From the NCBI GenBank assembly GCA_002070945.1, contig MWEG01000085.1, positions 1 to 40,642 of the forward strand: a DNA stretch of 40,642 nucleotides, given 5' to 3'. The translations under genes and the position numbers were made by a program. Source of the stretch: Lentisphaerae bacterium ADurb.Bin082. Lineage in GTDB: Bacteria; Verrucomicrobiota; Lentisphaeria; Oligosphaerales; Oligosphaeraceae. The notes under the pieces are model-generated. The model was not told where the DNA came from. It did no database searches and saw only the letters and a list, made by a program, of their open reading frames with translations. Numbering within the stretch: position 1 is the stretch's first letter; each line of letters opens with the position of its first letter. Below, in pieces: positions 1-7,503 of this stretch.

Positions 1-97
1 CAACCTGATGCTTCCTGGCCAACTTGGTGATCAAATATCCCGGGATGTACTTGAAAAACTGATTGATGACGGTTAAAGTACTTTTTTGCGGACTCAC
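1..97 (-). CDS. IS4-type transposase, N-terminal fragment (runs off left edge)
   Basis: Only the first 32 codons are in the window. Read on the minus strand from a GTG at 97 the frame is open to base 1 and contains NQFFKYIPGYLITKLARKH, which resembles the N-terminal DUF4372-type region of IS4-family DDE transposases. A good ribosome binding site, AAGGAGG, lies just before the GTG (bases 102-108), which supports this start. The catalytic DDE domain would lie to the left of the window. The insertion sequence end should fall between 98 and about 190, but I could not identify the terminal inverted repeat. The transposase points away from the DUF4838 gene, whose 5' end is missing at this boundary. 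Confidence 0.6.
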   Translation of the reverse strand, partial: MSPQKSTLTVINQFFKYIPGYLITKLARKHQV

Positions 98-192
98 GCT
101 GCCTCCTTGGGTTTGGTAGACACATCTTGGTAGTGGGGGTCCGCTTACTGTATCACAGCAGTGTTATTCAGTCAAGAACATAGTCCTATGGG

Positions 193-2178
193 ATGGCTGT
201 GAAAGCAGGTGGCAAAACGCAAAATGATGAGGATGCAGCCCGAAACGCCCAAGTCGATTTGAGTTTCTTGGACTATACCGAACCACTGGTCTTGGAAAAA
301 CGCCTGGAGCACCTGGAAGCCTGGTTCGAGCGTCGCGAAAAAGCCGAGTTTTTCGCTGGGCGCACCCCCTCGGACACCTACATTATTGAGGAGCCGCCGG
401 ATATGTCAGCCCCCTCATTCAGATACAATGCCAGGTCGGAAGCGTTGTGGAACCCCAATTGCGGCACCTGGGGCGACTTTTCCGCCATTTGGTTTGATTA
501 TCTGCGGCGGCTTGGCACCGAAGTGAAAAAGCGCTGGCCTAATATGCGTATTGCCGCCTTGTCCTATAACAGGCATTATCAACCGCCAGAATTTGAGATG
601 CCTGACAACATCGATGTCGCTCTTTGCCTGATGCGTTCTTCTGCTCAGTGCAAGGAGCCGTACGTCTTCCAGAAGAATCTGCAACAGGTGGAAAAATGGT
701 ACAACAAGTTGGGTCGTGATCGCAATCGTCTCAGCCTGTGGGAATACGGCTGCTGGCCGGATTGTTTTCTGGCAGTGCCGCTTAACTATGCCCATAGCAT
801 GCAAAAATGGCTGCGTGAAATCAAGCCTATGGTATCCGGAGTCTTTATCGAGCATTATGGACCTATTGAGCAGAATTTCCTTATGCGCCATCTTTGGATG
901 CGTCTGCTGTGGAATCCAGAGCTTGATGTAGACCAGGAGATCGACGATGTTTGCGCGCGCTTTTTCGGGGCTGGCGGCGACAGTATGGCGCGCTTTCATA
1001 AGCTGCTGATGCAACGCTATGAGATGCAATGGCAGAACCCTCGTCTCATCTGGGATCAGTACCATGTGCACCCGCAGCAGTATTATGGCCAGAGCTTCAC
1101 GCCCGAAGTGGTGCTGACCTTAGCCGCTATGCTTGATCAAGCCTGCCGTGAAGCCGGCTTGGAGCGGCGCATAGATACTATCATCAAAAATGGCAATGCC
1201 ATATATTTCTTCAATGATGCGGAAAACAAATTGCCTTTGCGCATCAGCCTCATCGCCGCTGCGGAGCCAGTAACGAATCCCCGCATAGCGTGGGAAGGCG
1301 GCGAGCTTGGCTGGCAAGGCGTTTTGCTGCCGGAGCAAAAATTAGTCATCGAAGGCGACGGCGAGGCAACCCTCATCGAAGCGGATCAAAGCAGCTCAAC
1401 TTGTACGCTTAAAAGACAGGGCGCTGCGCTAAGCAATACAGAACCCGTGAGCCTGCATTTTTGGCACCAGGGCGAGCCGGACATTGATTTCCAGGTCAGG
1501 GTTGAGCTTGCCGGCCAGGATGGGAAAGCACAAGCCGAAAAAAGCATCTATGCGCGCAGGCTGGATTGGGTGCGCAAGTCCTATCAATGCTTTCGCGGTG
1601 ACAGGATGAGTTCAGCCAGTGGCTACGACGGCTTTTTCGTGGATGCCGCCCAGGCGCATCAACACTTAGGCAAAGTGCCCCAATACGAGGTCGCCGGCTT
1701 TGCTTTCAGCAGCCAGGAAGCGGATAAAATAGACTGGCTTAAACTGCCTGCCGCCGCCCTGTTGCGAGGCAAGGCAAACTCATCGCTGCCGCATCTAATC
1801 ATGGGCTATCCGGCCGACCTTGCCTGTACATTCCGCGTAGCCAAGTGCAGTGACGCTTTGCTATTGCGCTTTGAAGCTGAGGGAGCGCCGCTGGCAGAGG
1901 AAAAATTAACCGTGAGCATTGCAGAAAAAACCTACGAACTGGAACCGGCAGGCACAGCGGATACGCAAAAACAGCTTTGGCGGCTGTCCAGCACTGACTG
2001 CGGCTGGCAGGCGACCGTACGCATCCCTTTGCAAGAATTGAAGTTGGAGCCCAACGTTCCGAAAACGCTGAACATGCAGGTCAGCCGTAGCCGTGGCACG
2101 CAGCATTATGTCTGGTCGCCACCATTGGCTATGTGGGGAGACAGGGAACAGGGGGACGGAATACTGCAAATCAAGTAG
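193..2178 (+). pseudogene. DUF4838-family protein, 5'-truncated next to an IS
   Basis: The 661-residue frame matches the central part of DUF4838 proteins, which in Lentisphaerota and Planctomycetes are large secreted proteins linked to glycan use. Typical stretches are DYLRRLGTEVKKRWPNMRI (about residues 104-122) and LLWNPELDVDQEIDDVCARFF (about 238-258). The C-terminal 250 residues look like beta-sandwich carbohydrate-binding or CBM9-like modules. Family members normally start with a signal peptide and about 250 more residues. Here the protein starts directly in the middle of the barrel, with no signal peptide and no ribosome binding site before the ATG, and an in-frame TAG lies at 181-183. 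An IS4-type transposase starts 95 bases upstream. I infer truncation by IS insertion. If translated, the product would be cytoplasmic and probably non-functional. Family call fairly sure, pseudogene status likely. Confidence 0.65.
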
Positions 2179-2323
2179 ATAAAATCGCAAATATTTGTAC
2201 TACTATCCGCCAACTTCTTGTTTTTTGTGAAAGACTTCCGGAAAACCAATCTTCAACTCATTGGTATACAACAGGTAACAAAAGACCCACGCAAAATCCC
2301 GACAACATGTTTTCAGCACTAAC

Positions 2324-2424
2324 TGTAGTGCCCCTACGGGGCACCAGTTTGGCGCATGCCTTCCCGCAGGCTCAAGCCTGGGGATAGGCGTGCCCCAGAA
2401 GTGGTGCCTTGTAAAGGCACTACA
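2324..2424. repeat. REP-like double palindrome
   Basis: Two perfect 7-bp hairpins face each other: GTGCCCC-TAC-GGGGCAC (2328-2344) and GTGCCTT-GTA-AAGGCAC (2404-2420). The whole outer units (TGTAGTGCC... and ...GGCACTACA) are also inverted copies of each other, and the 60 bases between them hold imperfect complementary stretches (CCCGCAGGCT / AGCCTGGGG). The layout resembles a REP/BIME or a small non-autonomous element. No gene lies between 2179 and 2624 apart from this element and the promoter downstream. Confidence 0.6.
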
Positions 2425-2480
2425 GAAGACTGACCCATTACGTGATTTTAGCCAAATTTTGTTAAAATACTGTCAGACTG

Positions 2481-2509
2481 TTGAGAAAATAGCATAATTT
2501 GGTTATATT
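2481..2509 (+). promoter_or_regulatory. sigma70-type promoter of pseudopilin 1
   Basis: TTGAGA (2481-2486) and TATATT (2504-2509) are separated by exactly 17 bases in an AT-rich stretch. Transcription would start near 2516, giving a leader of about 110 bases before the ATG at 2625. Pseudopilin 2 has a promoter of the same form. Confidence 0.55.
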
Positions 2510-2624
2510 ATAGTACATGGAGTGGTTGTGGGATCAGCCGGCGCAGTTAGAAGCGGCGATAGCAATTATTCAGATACAACTTTGTATAAAACCTTATTCC
2601 GATCCTGAAAGAGGAGAAAAGCCA

Positions 2625-3293
2625 ATGAAAGCTCGCAAATGTTTTACGCTGATTGAACTTTTGGTTGTGATTGCCATCATCGCGATTTTGGCGGCCATGC
2701 TCTTGCCGGCCTTGAGCAAGGCGCGTGAGAAGGCGCGCAGCATCAGCTGCGTCAGCAATCTCAAGCAAATTATGCTGGCCTGTGACATGTACCTCATGGA
2801 CAATCATGACACCTTCTTGACCCAGGGAACAATCGGCGGCGTGCCCCAGGGCTATGCTCCGGATCATTACTACTTGTATGACACCTACGTGCACGAGACC
2901 TACGGCAATTACCAAGTTCATTTCGCGTCGTATCTGGGCGACAAGAAGGTCTGGTTCTGCCCGACGTCGACTAACTGGCCCGAGCCTTGGCAGCGTTTTG
3001 CCCACGACTACCCGATGAACACTAATTTGCACGGCCGGGTTCGCGCCGACATTCCTGGCTTATGGAATGTCTTCCCTAAATCCATGTCGGAGTGCGCATT
3101 GACGTGTGATGGCTACACTGAGTGGATTCAGTCAAACCAAGCTCATCGCGTCCATGCCCGACACAACAGCGGCTTGAACGTGGGCTATCTGGATGGTCAT
3201 GTCGGCTGGGTTAAGGGCGCTGCGGTGCAGGCATCGCCAGTCATGTTTGGCATCTCCGCATGGACAGGAACCAATAACCTCATCCGCTACTGA
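2625..3293 (+). CDS. type IV pseudopilin-like protein with H-X9-DG motif (1)
   Basis: A 222-residue protein with a class III prepilin signal: a short basic leader MKARKC, then [16 protein letters not shown] with the +5 glutamate, followed by the [10 protein letters not shown] segment typical of Lentisphaerota and Planctomycetes. Prepilin peptidase would cleave before the Phe at residue 7. Near the C-terminus, [12 protein letters not shown] fits the H-X9-DG signature of DUF1559-type pseudopilins. The upstream in-frame ATG at 2517 is rejected because the ATG at 2625 has a ribosome binding site (GAAAGAGGAG, 2607-2616) and places the pilin signal at the N-terminus. These proteins are anchored in the inner membrane with a periplasmic globular domain. 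They are found in many copies per genome near carbohydrate-utilisation genes, and their exact role is not established. The gene is a single unit with its own promoter and terminator. Confidence 0.9.
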   Translation: MKARKCFTLIELLVVIAIIAILAAMLLPALSKAREKARSISCVSNLKQIMLACDMYLMDNHDTFLTQGTIGGVPQGYAPDHYYLYDTYVHETYGNYQVHFASYLGDKKVWFCPTSTNWPEPWQRFAHDYPMNTNLHGRVRADIPGLWNVFPKSMSECALTCDGYTEWIQSNQAHRVHARHNSGLNVGYLDGHVGWVKGAAVQASPVMFGISAWTGTNNLIRY

Positions 3294-3301
3294 TGCGTTA
3301 A

Positions 3302-3420
3302 GTGGACAATGGACAATGGACGTTAGTGGACTTTAATGGACGTCAGTAGACGATGGACTGTGGACACAAGTGGACTTTAATGGTCAGTGGACGTGGACTT
3401 CAGCGGACGTGAGGTGGACA
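3302..3420. repeat. degenerate TGGAC repeat field
   Basis: Eleven copies of TGGAC lie in about 120 bases at irregular 5-15 base spacing, among them a duplicated AGTGGACTTTAATGG. The field begins about 10 bases after the pseudopilin stop codon. Shorter clusters of the same word occur at 26360-26396 and, inverted, at 38121-38141. Confidence 0.7.
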
Positions 3421-3464
3421 TTGAGCTGAGTAGACGGGACTTCATTGACCACTTTTGATTTTTA

Positions 3465-3503
3465 GCGGAAGCAGGAAGATGTTTTCCTGCTTCCGCTTTT
3501 TTT
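3465..3503 (+). terminator. intrinsic terminator of pseudopilin 1
   Basis: A perfect 13-bp stem (GCGGAAGCAGGAA at 3465-3477 with TTCCTGCTTCCGC at 3484-3496) with a 6-base loop is followed by seven T (3497-3503). The T run is on the plus strand, so it ends the pseudopilin transcript. The convergent minus-strand operon also ends here but has only a poor T tract in that direction. Confidence 0.9.
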
Positions 3504-3516
3504 GTTGGCGCGGGCT

Positions 3517-4677
3517 TTAGTCCCAGGCCGTGTTGCCGAGCAGTCCTTCCGCGAAGTAGACTGGCTTGGCGCCGTGTTCGGTTGTCAGGCGAGCGGCCAG
3601 TTCAATGCGCTCAAGGTGGTCTGGGATGTAGTTTTTGTAGTAGGTGAAGGTGTATTGTTCATGCGTGGCTAGGCTGAAGGTCTCGTTGCCGAATGGCGCG
3701 TTGAACGCTATCTTTAAGTTGGCGGCGATTTGCTCCTGGGTGTACAAGTTGCAGCAGGTGTTGGTGCCGGAGAAGAATATGGCGCCGATGTCAAAGTCAT
3801 ACAGCTTCTTGTAGCAGTACAGGTAGATAGCGTCATCCATAGTGCGGAAATAGGAGATGTCGCTGATAGCGGAGCGGTCTATTTCGGTCACGGCGTCAAC
3901 TGGATTGAGGCCTTTGGCAATGGCTTTTTCGCAGGCTTCCTTGACGCCACGGATGCCGGTGCTGAAGGCTGGCATGCCGTTTTTGGCCAGGGCGAGGACG
4001 CCTTCCCGGCTGGTGACAGCCCAATGTATGACTACCGGCTGGATGAAGGTCTCAGCGCCAGCAAAGCGCGTGATTTCCTTTTTCAGCAGGGCGAAGTCTT
4101 CCATCAGCTTGGTCGGATCAGGGTCAGTGTAGGGTCGGTCTGGGAATTCGCTGTAGGCGTGGAAGGATAGCCGGAGCCAGTCGCGGTTGTCGAGCCATTC
4201 TTGGCGGTAGCAGTCTGGGAAGTCCTTCAGTTCGAACGGATGATGGTCGTTGTGGTAGAAGAGATTAAGGGTGAATTTTGTGCCCAGTTTGCGATGGATG
4301 TCGCGAAGGCCCTTGAGGTAGAAGTGGTCGAAAAGCGAGGCTGGGCGCTGCTTGGCGATGTCGGTCAGGAAGAAAGAATGGTCGTCGATGTAGAAGTTAT
4401 ATCGCGGAAAGGACTTTTTATCCCAGACGACACGGATTTCCTGGGAGCAGGGCTTGCCATTGTCCGAGGTTGTAGCGGTAATGGTGTTGAATTTGGCTTT
4501 CAGGTCGACGTCGGCGCTGAATATTTGACCTTGGCGTTTGGCTGCGACGCCATTGACCAGAATTGGCGCCGCAGAGGTGCTGGTTCCGGTCACGGTGATG
4601 CGGAGGGCTTCGGCGGTTTCCTGGCCTTGGTTGCGATTGAGGATGGCGCCGTGGCGCGGATAGGTGATTTTCAGCAT
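3517..4677 (-). CDS. deacetylase-like protein with N-terminal Ig-like domain (copy B)
   Basis: A 386-residue protein without a signal peptide. Residues 1-85 look like an immunoglobulin-type beta-sandwich (TYPRHGAILN...LVNGVAAKRQG). The rest resembles a NodB-like polysaccharide deacetylase barrel: FYIDDHSFF could be the Asp-Asp motif 1 and LSFHAYSEFPD the His-containing motif 2. This is inference from short motifs and I know no experimentally characterised member. It is a same-length, gap-free duplicate of the neighbouring copy A, with about 44 differences in 386 residues by eye. It is the last gene of the minus-strand operon. The ribosome binding site AAGGAT before the ATG is shared with copy A. 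Confidence 0.75.
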   Translation of the reverse strand: MLKITYPRHGAILNRNQGQETAEALRITVTGTSTSAAPILVNGVAAKRQGQIFSADVDLKAKFNTITATTSDNGKPCSQEIRVVWDKKSFPRYNFYIDDHSFFLTDIAKQRPASLFDHFYLKGLRDIHRKLGTKFTLNLFYHNDHHPFELKDFPDCYRQEWLDNRDWLRLSFHAYSEFPDRPYTDPDPTKLMEDFALLKKEITRFAGAETFIQPVVIHWAVTSREGVLALAKNGMPAFSTGIRGVKEACEKAIAKGLNPVDAVTEIDRSAISDISYFRTMDDAIYLYCYKKLYDFDIGAIFFSGTNTCCNLYTQEQIAANLKIAFNAPFGNETFSLATHEQYTFTYYKNYIPDHLERIELAARLTTEHGAKPVYFAEGLLGNTAWD

Positions 4678-4720
4678 GACGAAATCCTTGGTGTGGGGTT
4701 ATATGTTTGCGCGGGGCTCC

Positions 4721-5881
4721 TTAGTCCCAGGCTGGGTTGCCGAGCAGGCCATCAGCGAAGTGGACTGGCTTGGCGCCTTGTTCGGCTGTCAGGCGGGCGG
4801 CCAGCTCAATGCGCTCAAAGTGGTCTGGGATGTAGTTTTTGTAGTAGGGGAAGGTGTATTGTTCATGCGAGGCCAAGCAGAAGGTCTCGTTGCCAAAGGG
4901 TGCGTTGAACGCCAGCTTCAGGTTGGCCGCGATCTGCTCCTGGGTGTGCGAGTTGCAGCAGACGCCAGCGCCGGCGAAGAATGTGGCGCCGATGTCAAAG
5001 TCGTACAGTTTTTTGTAGCAGTACAAGTAGATGGCGTCGTCCATAGTGCGGAAATAGGAGATGTCGCTGATGGCGGAGCGGTCTATTTCGGTCACTGCGT
5101 CGACTGGATTGAGGCCTTGAGCGATGGCTTTTTCGCAGGCCTGGTTGACGCCGCGGATGCCGGTGTAGAAGGCCGACATGCCGTTTTTGGCCAGGGCGCG
5201 GACGCCTTCCCGGCTGGTGACCGCCCAGTGTACGACTATCGGCTGGATGAAGGTCTCAGCGCCGGCAAAGCGGGTGATTTCCTTTTTCAGCAGGGCGAAG
5301 TCTTCCATCAGCTTAGTCGGGTCCGGGTCGGTATAGGGACGATCCGGGAATTCGCTGTAGGCGTGGAAGGACAGCCGGAGCCAGTCGCAGTTGTCGAGCC
5401 ATTCCTGGCGGTAGCGGTCTGGAAAATCTTTTAGTTCGAACGGATGATGATCGTTGCGGTAGAAGGTGTTAAGGGTGAATTTCGTGCCCAGTTTGCGATG
5501 GATGTCGCGAAGGCCCTTGAGGTAGAAGTGGTCGAAGAGCGAGGCTGGGCGCTCCTTGGCGATGTCGGTCAAAAAGAAGGCATGGTCGTCGATGAAGAAG
5601 CTGTATCTCGGAAAGGACTTCTTGTCCCAGAGGACGCGGATTTCCTGGGAGCAGGACTTGCCGTTGCCCTCAGACGTGGCGGTGATGGTGTTGAATTTGG
5701 CTTTCAGGTCGACGTCGGCGCTGAATGCTTGGCCTTGGCGCTTGGCAACGGCGCCGTTGACCAGGACTGGCGCTGAGGAGGTGCTGGTGCCGGTCACTGT
5801 GATGCGGAGGGCTTCGGCGGTTTCCTGACCTTGGTTGCGGTTGAGGATAGCACCGTGGCGCGGATAGGTGATTTTCAGCAT
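4721..5881 (-). CDS. deacetylase-like protein with N-terminal Ig-like domain (copy A)
   Basis: A 386-residue paralogue of the next gene downstream, with the same domain order: Ig-like N-terminal part (about 1-85), then a possible NodB-like barrel with FFIDDHAFF and LSFHAYSEFPD. The frame stays open further upstream, but the ATG at 5881 is the right start because it has AAGGATTCC upstream, gives the same N-terminus as copy B and lies 16 bases after the stop of the dehydratase beta gene. No signal peptide is present, so the protein should be cytoplasmic. Its place after the dehydratase genes suggests work on a small sugar-acid or oligosaccharide derivative. The reaction itself is unknown. Confidence 0.75.
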   Translation of the reverse strand: MLKITYPRHGAILNRNQGQETAEALRITVTGTSTSSAPVLVNGAVAKRQGQAFSADVDLKAKFNTITATSEGNGKSCSQEIRVLWDKKSFPRYSFFIDDHAFFLTDIAKERPASLFDHFYLKGLRDIHRKLGTKFTLNTFYRNDHHPFELKDFPDRYRQEWLDNCDWLRLSFHAYSEFPDRPYTDPDPTKLMEDFALLKKEITRFAGAETFIQPIVVHWAVTSREGVRALAKNGMSAFYTGIRGVNQACEKAIAQGLNPVDAVTEIDRSAISDISYFRTMDDAIYLYCYKKLYDFDIGATFFAGAGVCCNSHTQEQIAANLKLAFNAPFGNETFCLASHEQYTFPYYKNYIPDHFERIELAARLTAEQGAKPVHFADGLLGNPAWD

Positions 5882-5897
5882 GACGGAATCCTTGGGG

Positions 5898-6539
5898 TTA
5901 CATGTTTGCGGAGGAATCGGGATTGACGTTGGTGAATGCGTAATCAGCTGGAATGCCGAGGTCGCGTTCAATGCCGGGAAGAGCGCGGCTGACGTCAGCT
6001 GCGAGCTGCTCAAAGTAGTTGTTGCCATGAGCGTCGATGGCGACGAAGAACGGCCCGAAGTGATCGACTTCGTAGACCCAGGTGGCCTCAGTTTTGCCCA
6101 GCTCTTCCAGGAAGAACACCTGGCGCACCTTGGTGATTTGGTCTCGGAGGGCGTTGCCGCTGAGGCCAATTTTAGACAGATAGACGCCGCCGACCTCTTG
6201 CAGTGCCTGGGCGGTTCTGGCACCCATGGTGGTCTTGCCAATCAGGGTGCGGAGTTGGAAGCGGCGGACAACGTCAGCGCCATACCGTTCGAAGCGGATG
6301 CTCGAGGTCGGTTCGCAGCTGACCACTTCCCAGCCATCAGGAGTGTCCCGCATTACTGGTCCGACATGGAAGAAGCAGTTGATGGCCTGGTAGTCGAGGG
6401 GCGGGAAGATGTTTTCCTCAATAGCCCGGATATGAAACCGGCTGCGACCGGTGAACATAAGACCGCTCACGGTGACCATGTCGCCGAGTTGCAAGGCGCG
6501 GGCTGTATCTTTTGACATCGGCAGGGTGATGTTTTTCAT
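5898..6539 (-). CDS. class I fumarase / L(+)-tartrate dehydratase, beta subunit
   Basis: A 213-residue protein of the C-terminal (beta) family of two-subunit class I hydro-lyases, close in length to TtdB-type subunits. Family features seen include GDMVTVSGLMFTGRSRFH (about 20-37), IGKTTMGARTAQALQE (about 110-125) and EVDHFGPFFVAIDAHGN (about 165-181). With the alpha subunit it would dehydrate fumarate/malate, tartrate or a related hydroxy acid in the cytoplasm. The ATG at 6539 overlaps the alpha stop codon by four bases (ATGA), so the two are translationally coupled. Which substrate is used cannot be read from the sequence. Confidence 0.85.
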   Translation of the reverse strand: MKNITLPMSKDTARALQLGDMVTVSGLMFTGRSRFHIRAIEENIFPPLDYQAINCFFHVGPVMRDTPDGWEVVSCEPTSSIRFERYGADVVRRFQLRTLIGKTTMGARTAQALQEVGGVYLSKIGLSGNALRDQITKVRQVFFLEELGKTEATWVYEVDHFGPFFVAIDAHGNNYFEQLAADVSRALPGIERDLGIPADYAFTNVNPDSSANM

Positions 6540-7438
6540 GCGACGTCTCCGGTATAGGTGATATTCTGATCGGCTGTGATCATGGCGGTCCAACGGCGGC
6601 CGACCAGGCATTGGGCATTAAAGGCGACCGGCAGGGCGGCCGTGTGGGTGACAGCGGTTTCGATGTTGACGGCGAGAACCGCGTTGATGCCGCGTGAACC
6701 CATCGGACCGATGCCGAGGCGGCGGGCAGCGTCAAGAAGCTCCTGCTCCAGCTCCGCGACCAGCGGGTCGGGATGGCGCACGCCGACTCGACGCAGCAAG
6801 GCGGCCTTTTTGGCCATGCTCATGCATAGATCAGCCGTGCCGCCGACGCCAACGCCGATGATGGCAGGCGGGCAGATTTTGCCGGCGTAGCAGGAATTCA
6901 CGATCGATTCCAGGACGAATTTCTTGATTCCGGCGACTCCGTCAGAAGGGAAGAGCATGTTGTAGAAGGTTCCGAAGATTTCCGAGCCGCCGCCTTTGGG
7001 AGCCGCGATGATGCGGATGCCGTCGCCGTTGCCGGAGAAAGTCAGCTCGACTTTCGGCATTCCCGGGCCGAGGTTGTTGCCAGGGTTGCTGCGGCGGAGC
7101 GGGTCGACCATAGTCGGCCGAAGAAAGCACTCCTCGGTGGCGCGGGCGGTCGCAGCGGCGGCGGCCTGGAAAATGGTCTCGAAGCCGCCTTCGACGGTGG
7201 TGTGCGCGCCGGCCTGCACAAAGAAAAGCGGAAAGCCGGTGTCAGCGCAGACCAGCCCTTTGCCAGCGCGAGCCAGGTCAGCGTTTTGTAGGCTGACCGT
7301 GAGGTGCCGCCGGGCCATCGGGTCGGTTTCCTCCTTCGCGGCTTGCTCAAGTGCGGCTCGGACGTCGGGCGGCATTTGCACCGATGCCGTCCGCATGGCA
7401 GTGTACATCGCTTCTTCCAAGGTGGAGCGCAGAATCAT
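6536..7438 (-). CDS. class I fumarase / L(+)-tartrate dehydratase, alpha subunit
   Basis: A 300-residue protein of the N-terminal (alpha) family of 4Fe-4S hydro-lyases, with TtdA-like length. Likely cluster ligands are C64 (VCADTGFP), C183 (NSCYAGK) and C277 (NAQCLVG); C189 in KICPP is near and cannot be fully excluded. The glycine-rich IIGVGVGGTAD and GSRGINAVLAVNIETAVTHTA match the family. Neighbours are a GH28-like protein upstream and the beta subunit downstream. This context fits breakdown of a uronic or tartrate-like acid better than a lone TCA-cycle fumarase, but that is inference. The start ATG at 7438 gives the usual family N-terminus. Confidence 0.85.
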   Translation of the reverse strand: MILRSTLEEAMYTAMRTASVQMPPDVRAALEQAAKEETDPMARRHLTVSLQNADLARAGKGLVCADTGFPLFFVQAGAHTTVEGGFETIFQAAAAATARATEECFLRPTMVDPLRRSNPGNNLGPGMPKVELTFSGNGDGIRIIAAPKGGGSEIFGTFYNMLFPSDGVAGIKKFVLESIVNSCYAGKICPPAIIGVGVGGTADLCMSMAKKAALLRRVGVRHPDPLVAELEQELLDAARRLGIGPMGSRGINAVLAVNIETAVTHTAALPVAFNAQCLVGRRWTAMITADQNITYTGDVA

Positions 7439-7503
7439 AAGAGAACCTTGTGGTTGAACTTAGGAAAAATTAGGTGGATGCGTGTCGTGGTTCCGGAGCT
7501 TTT

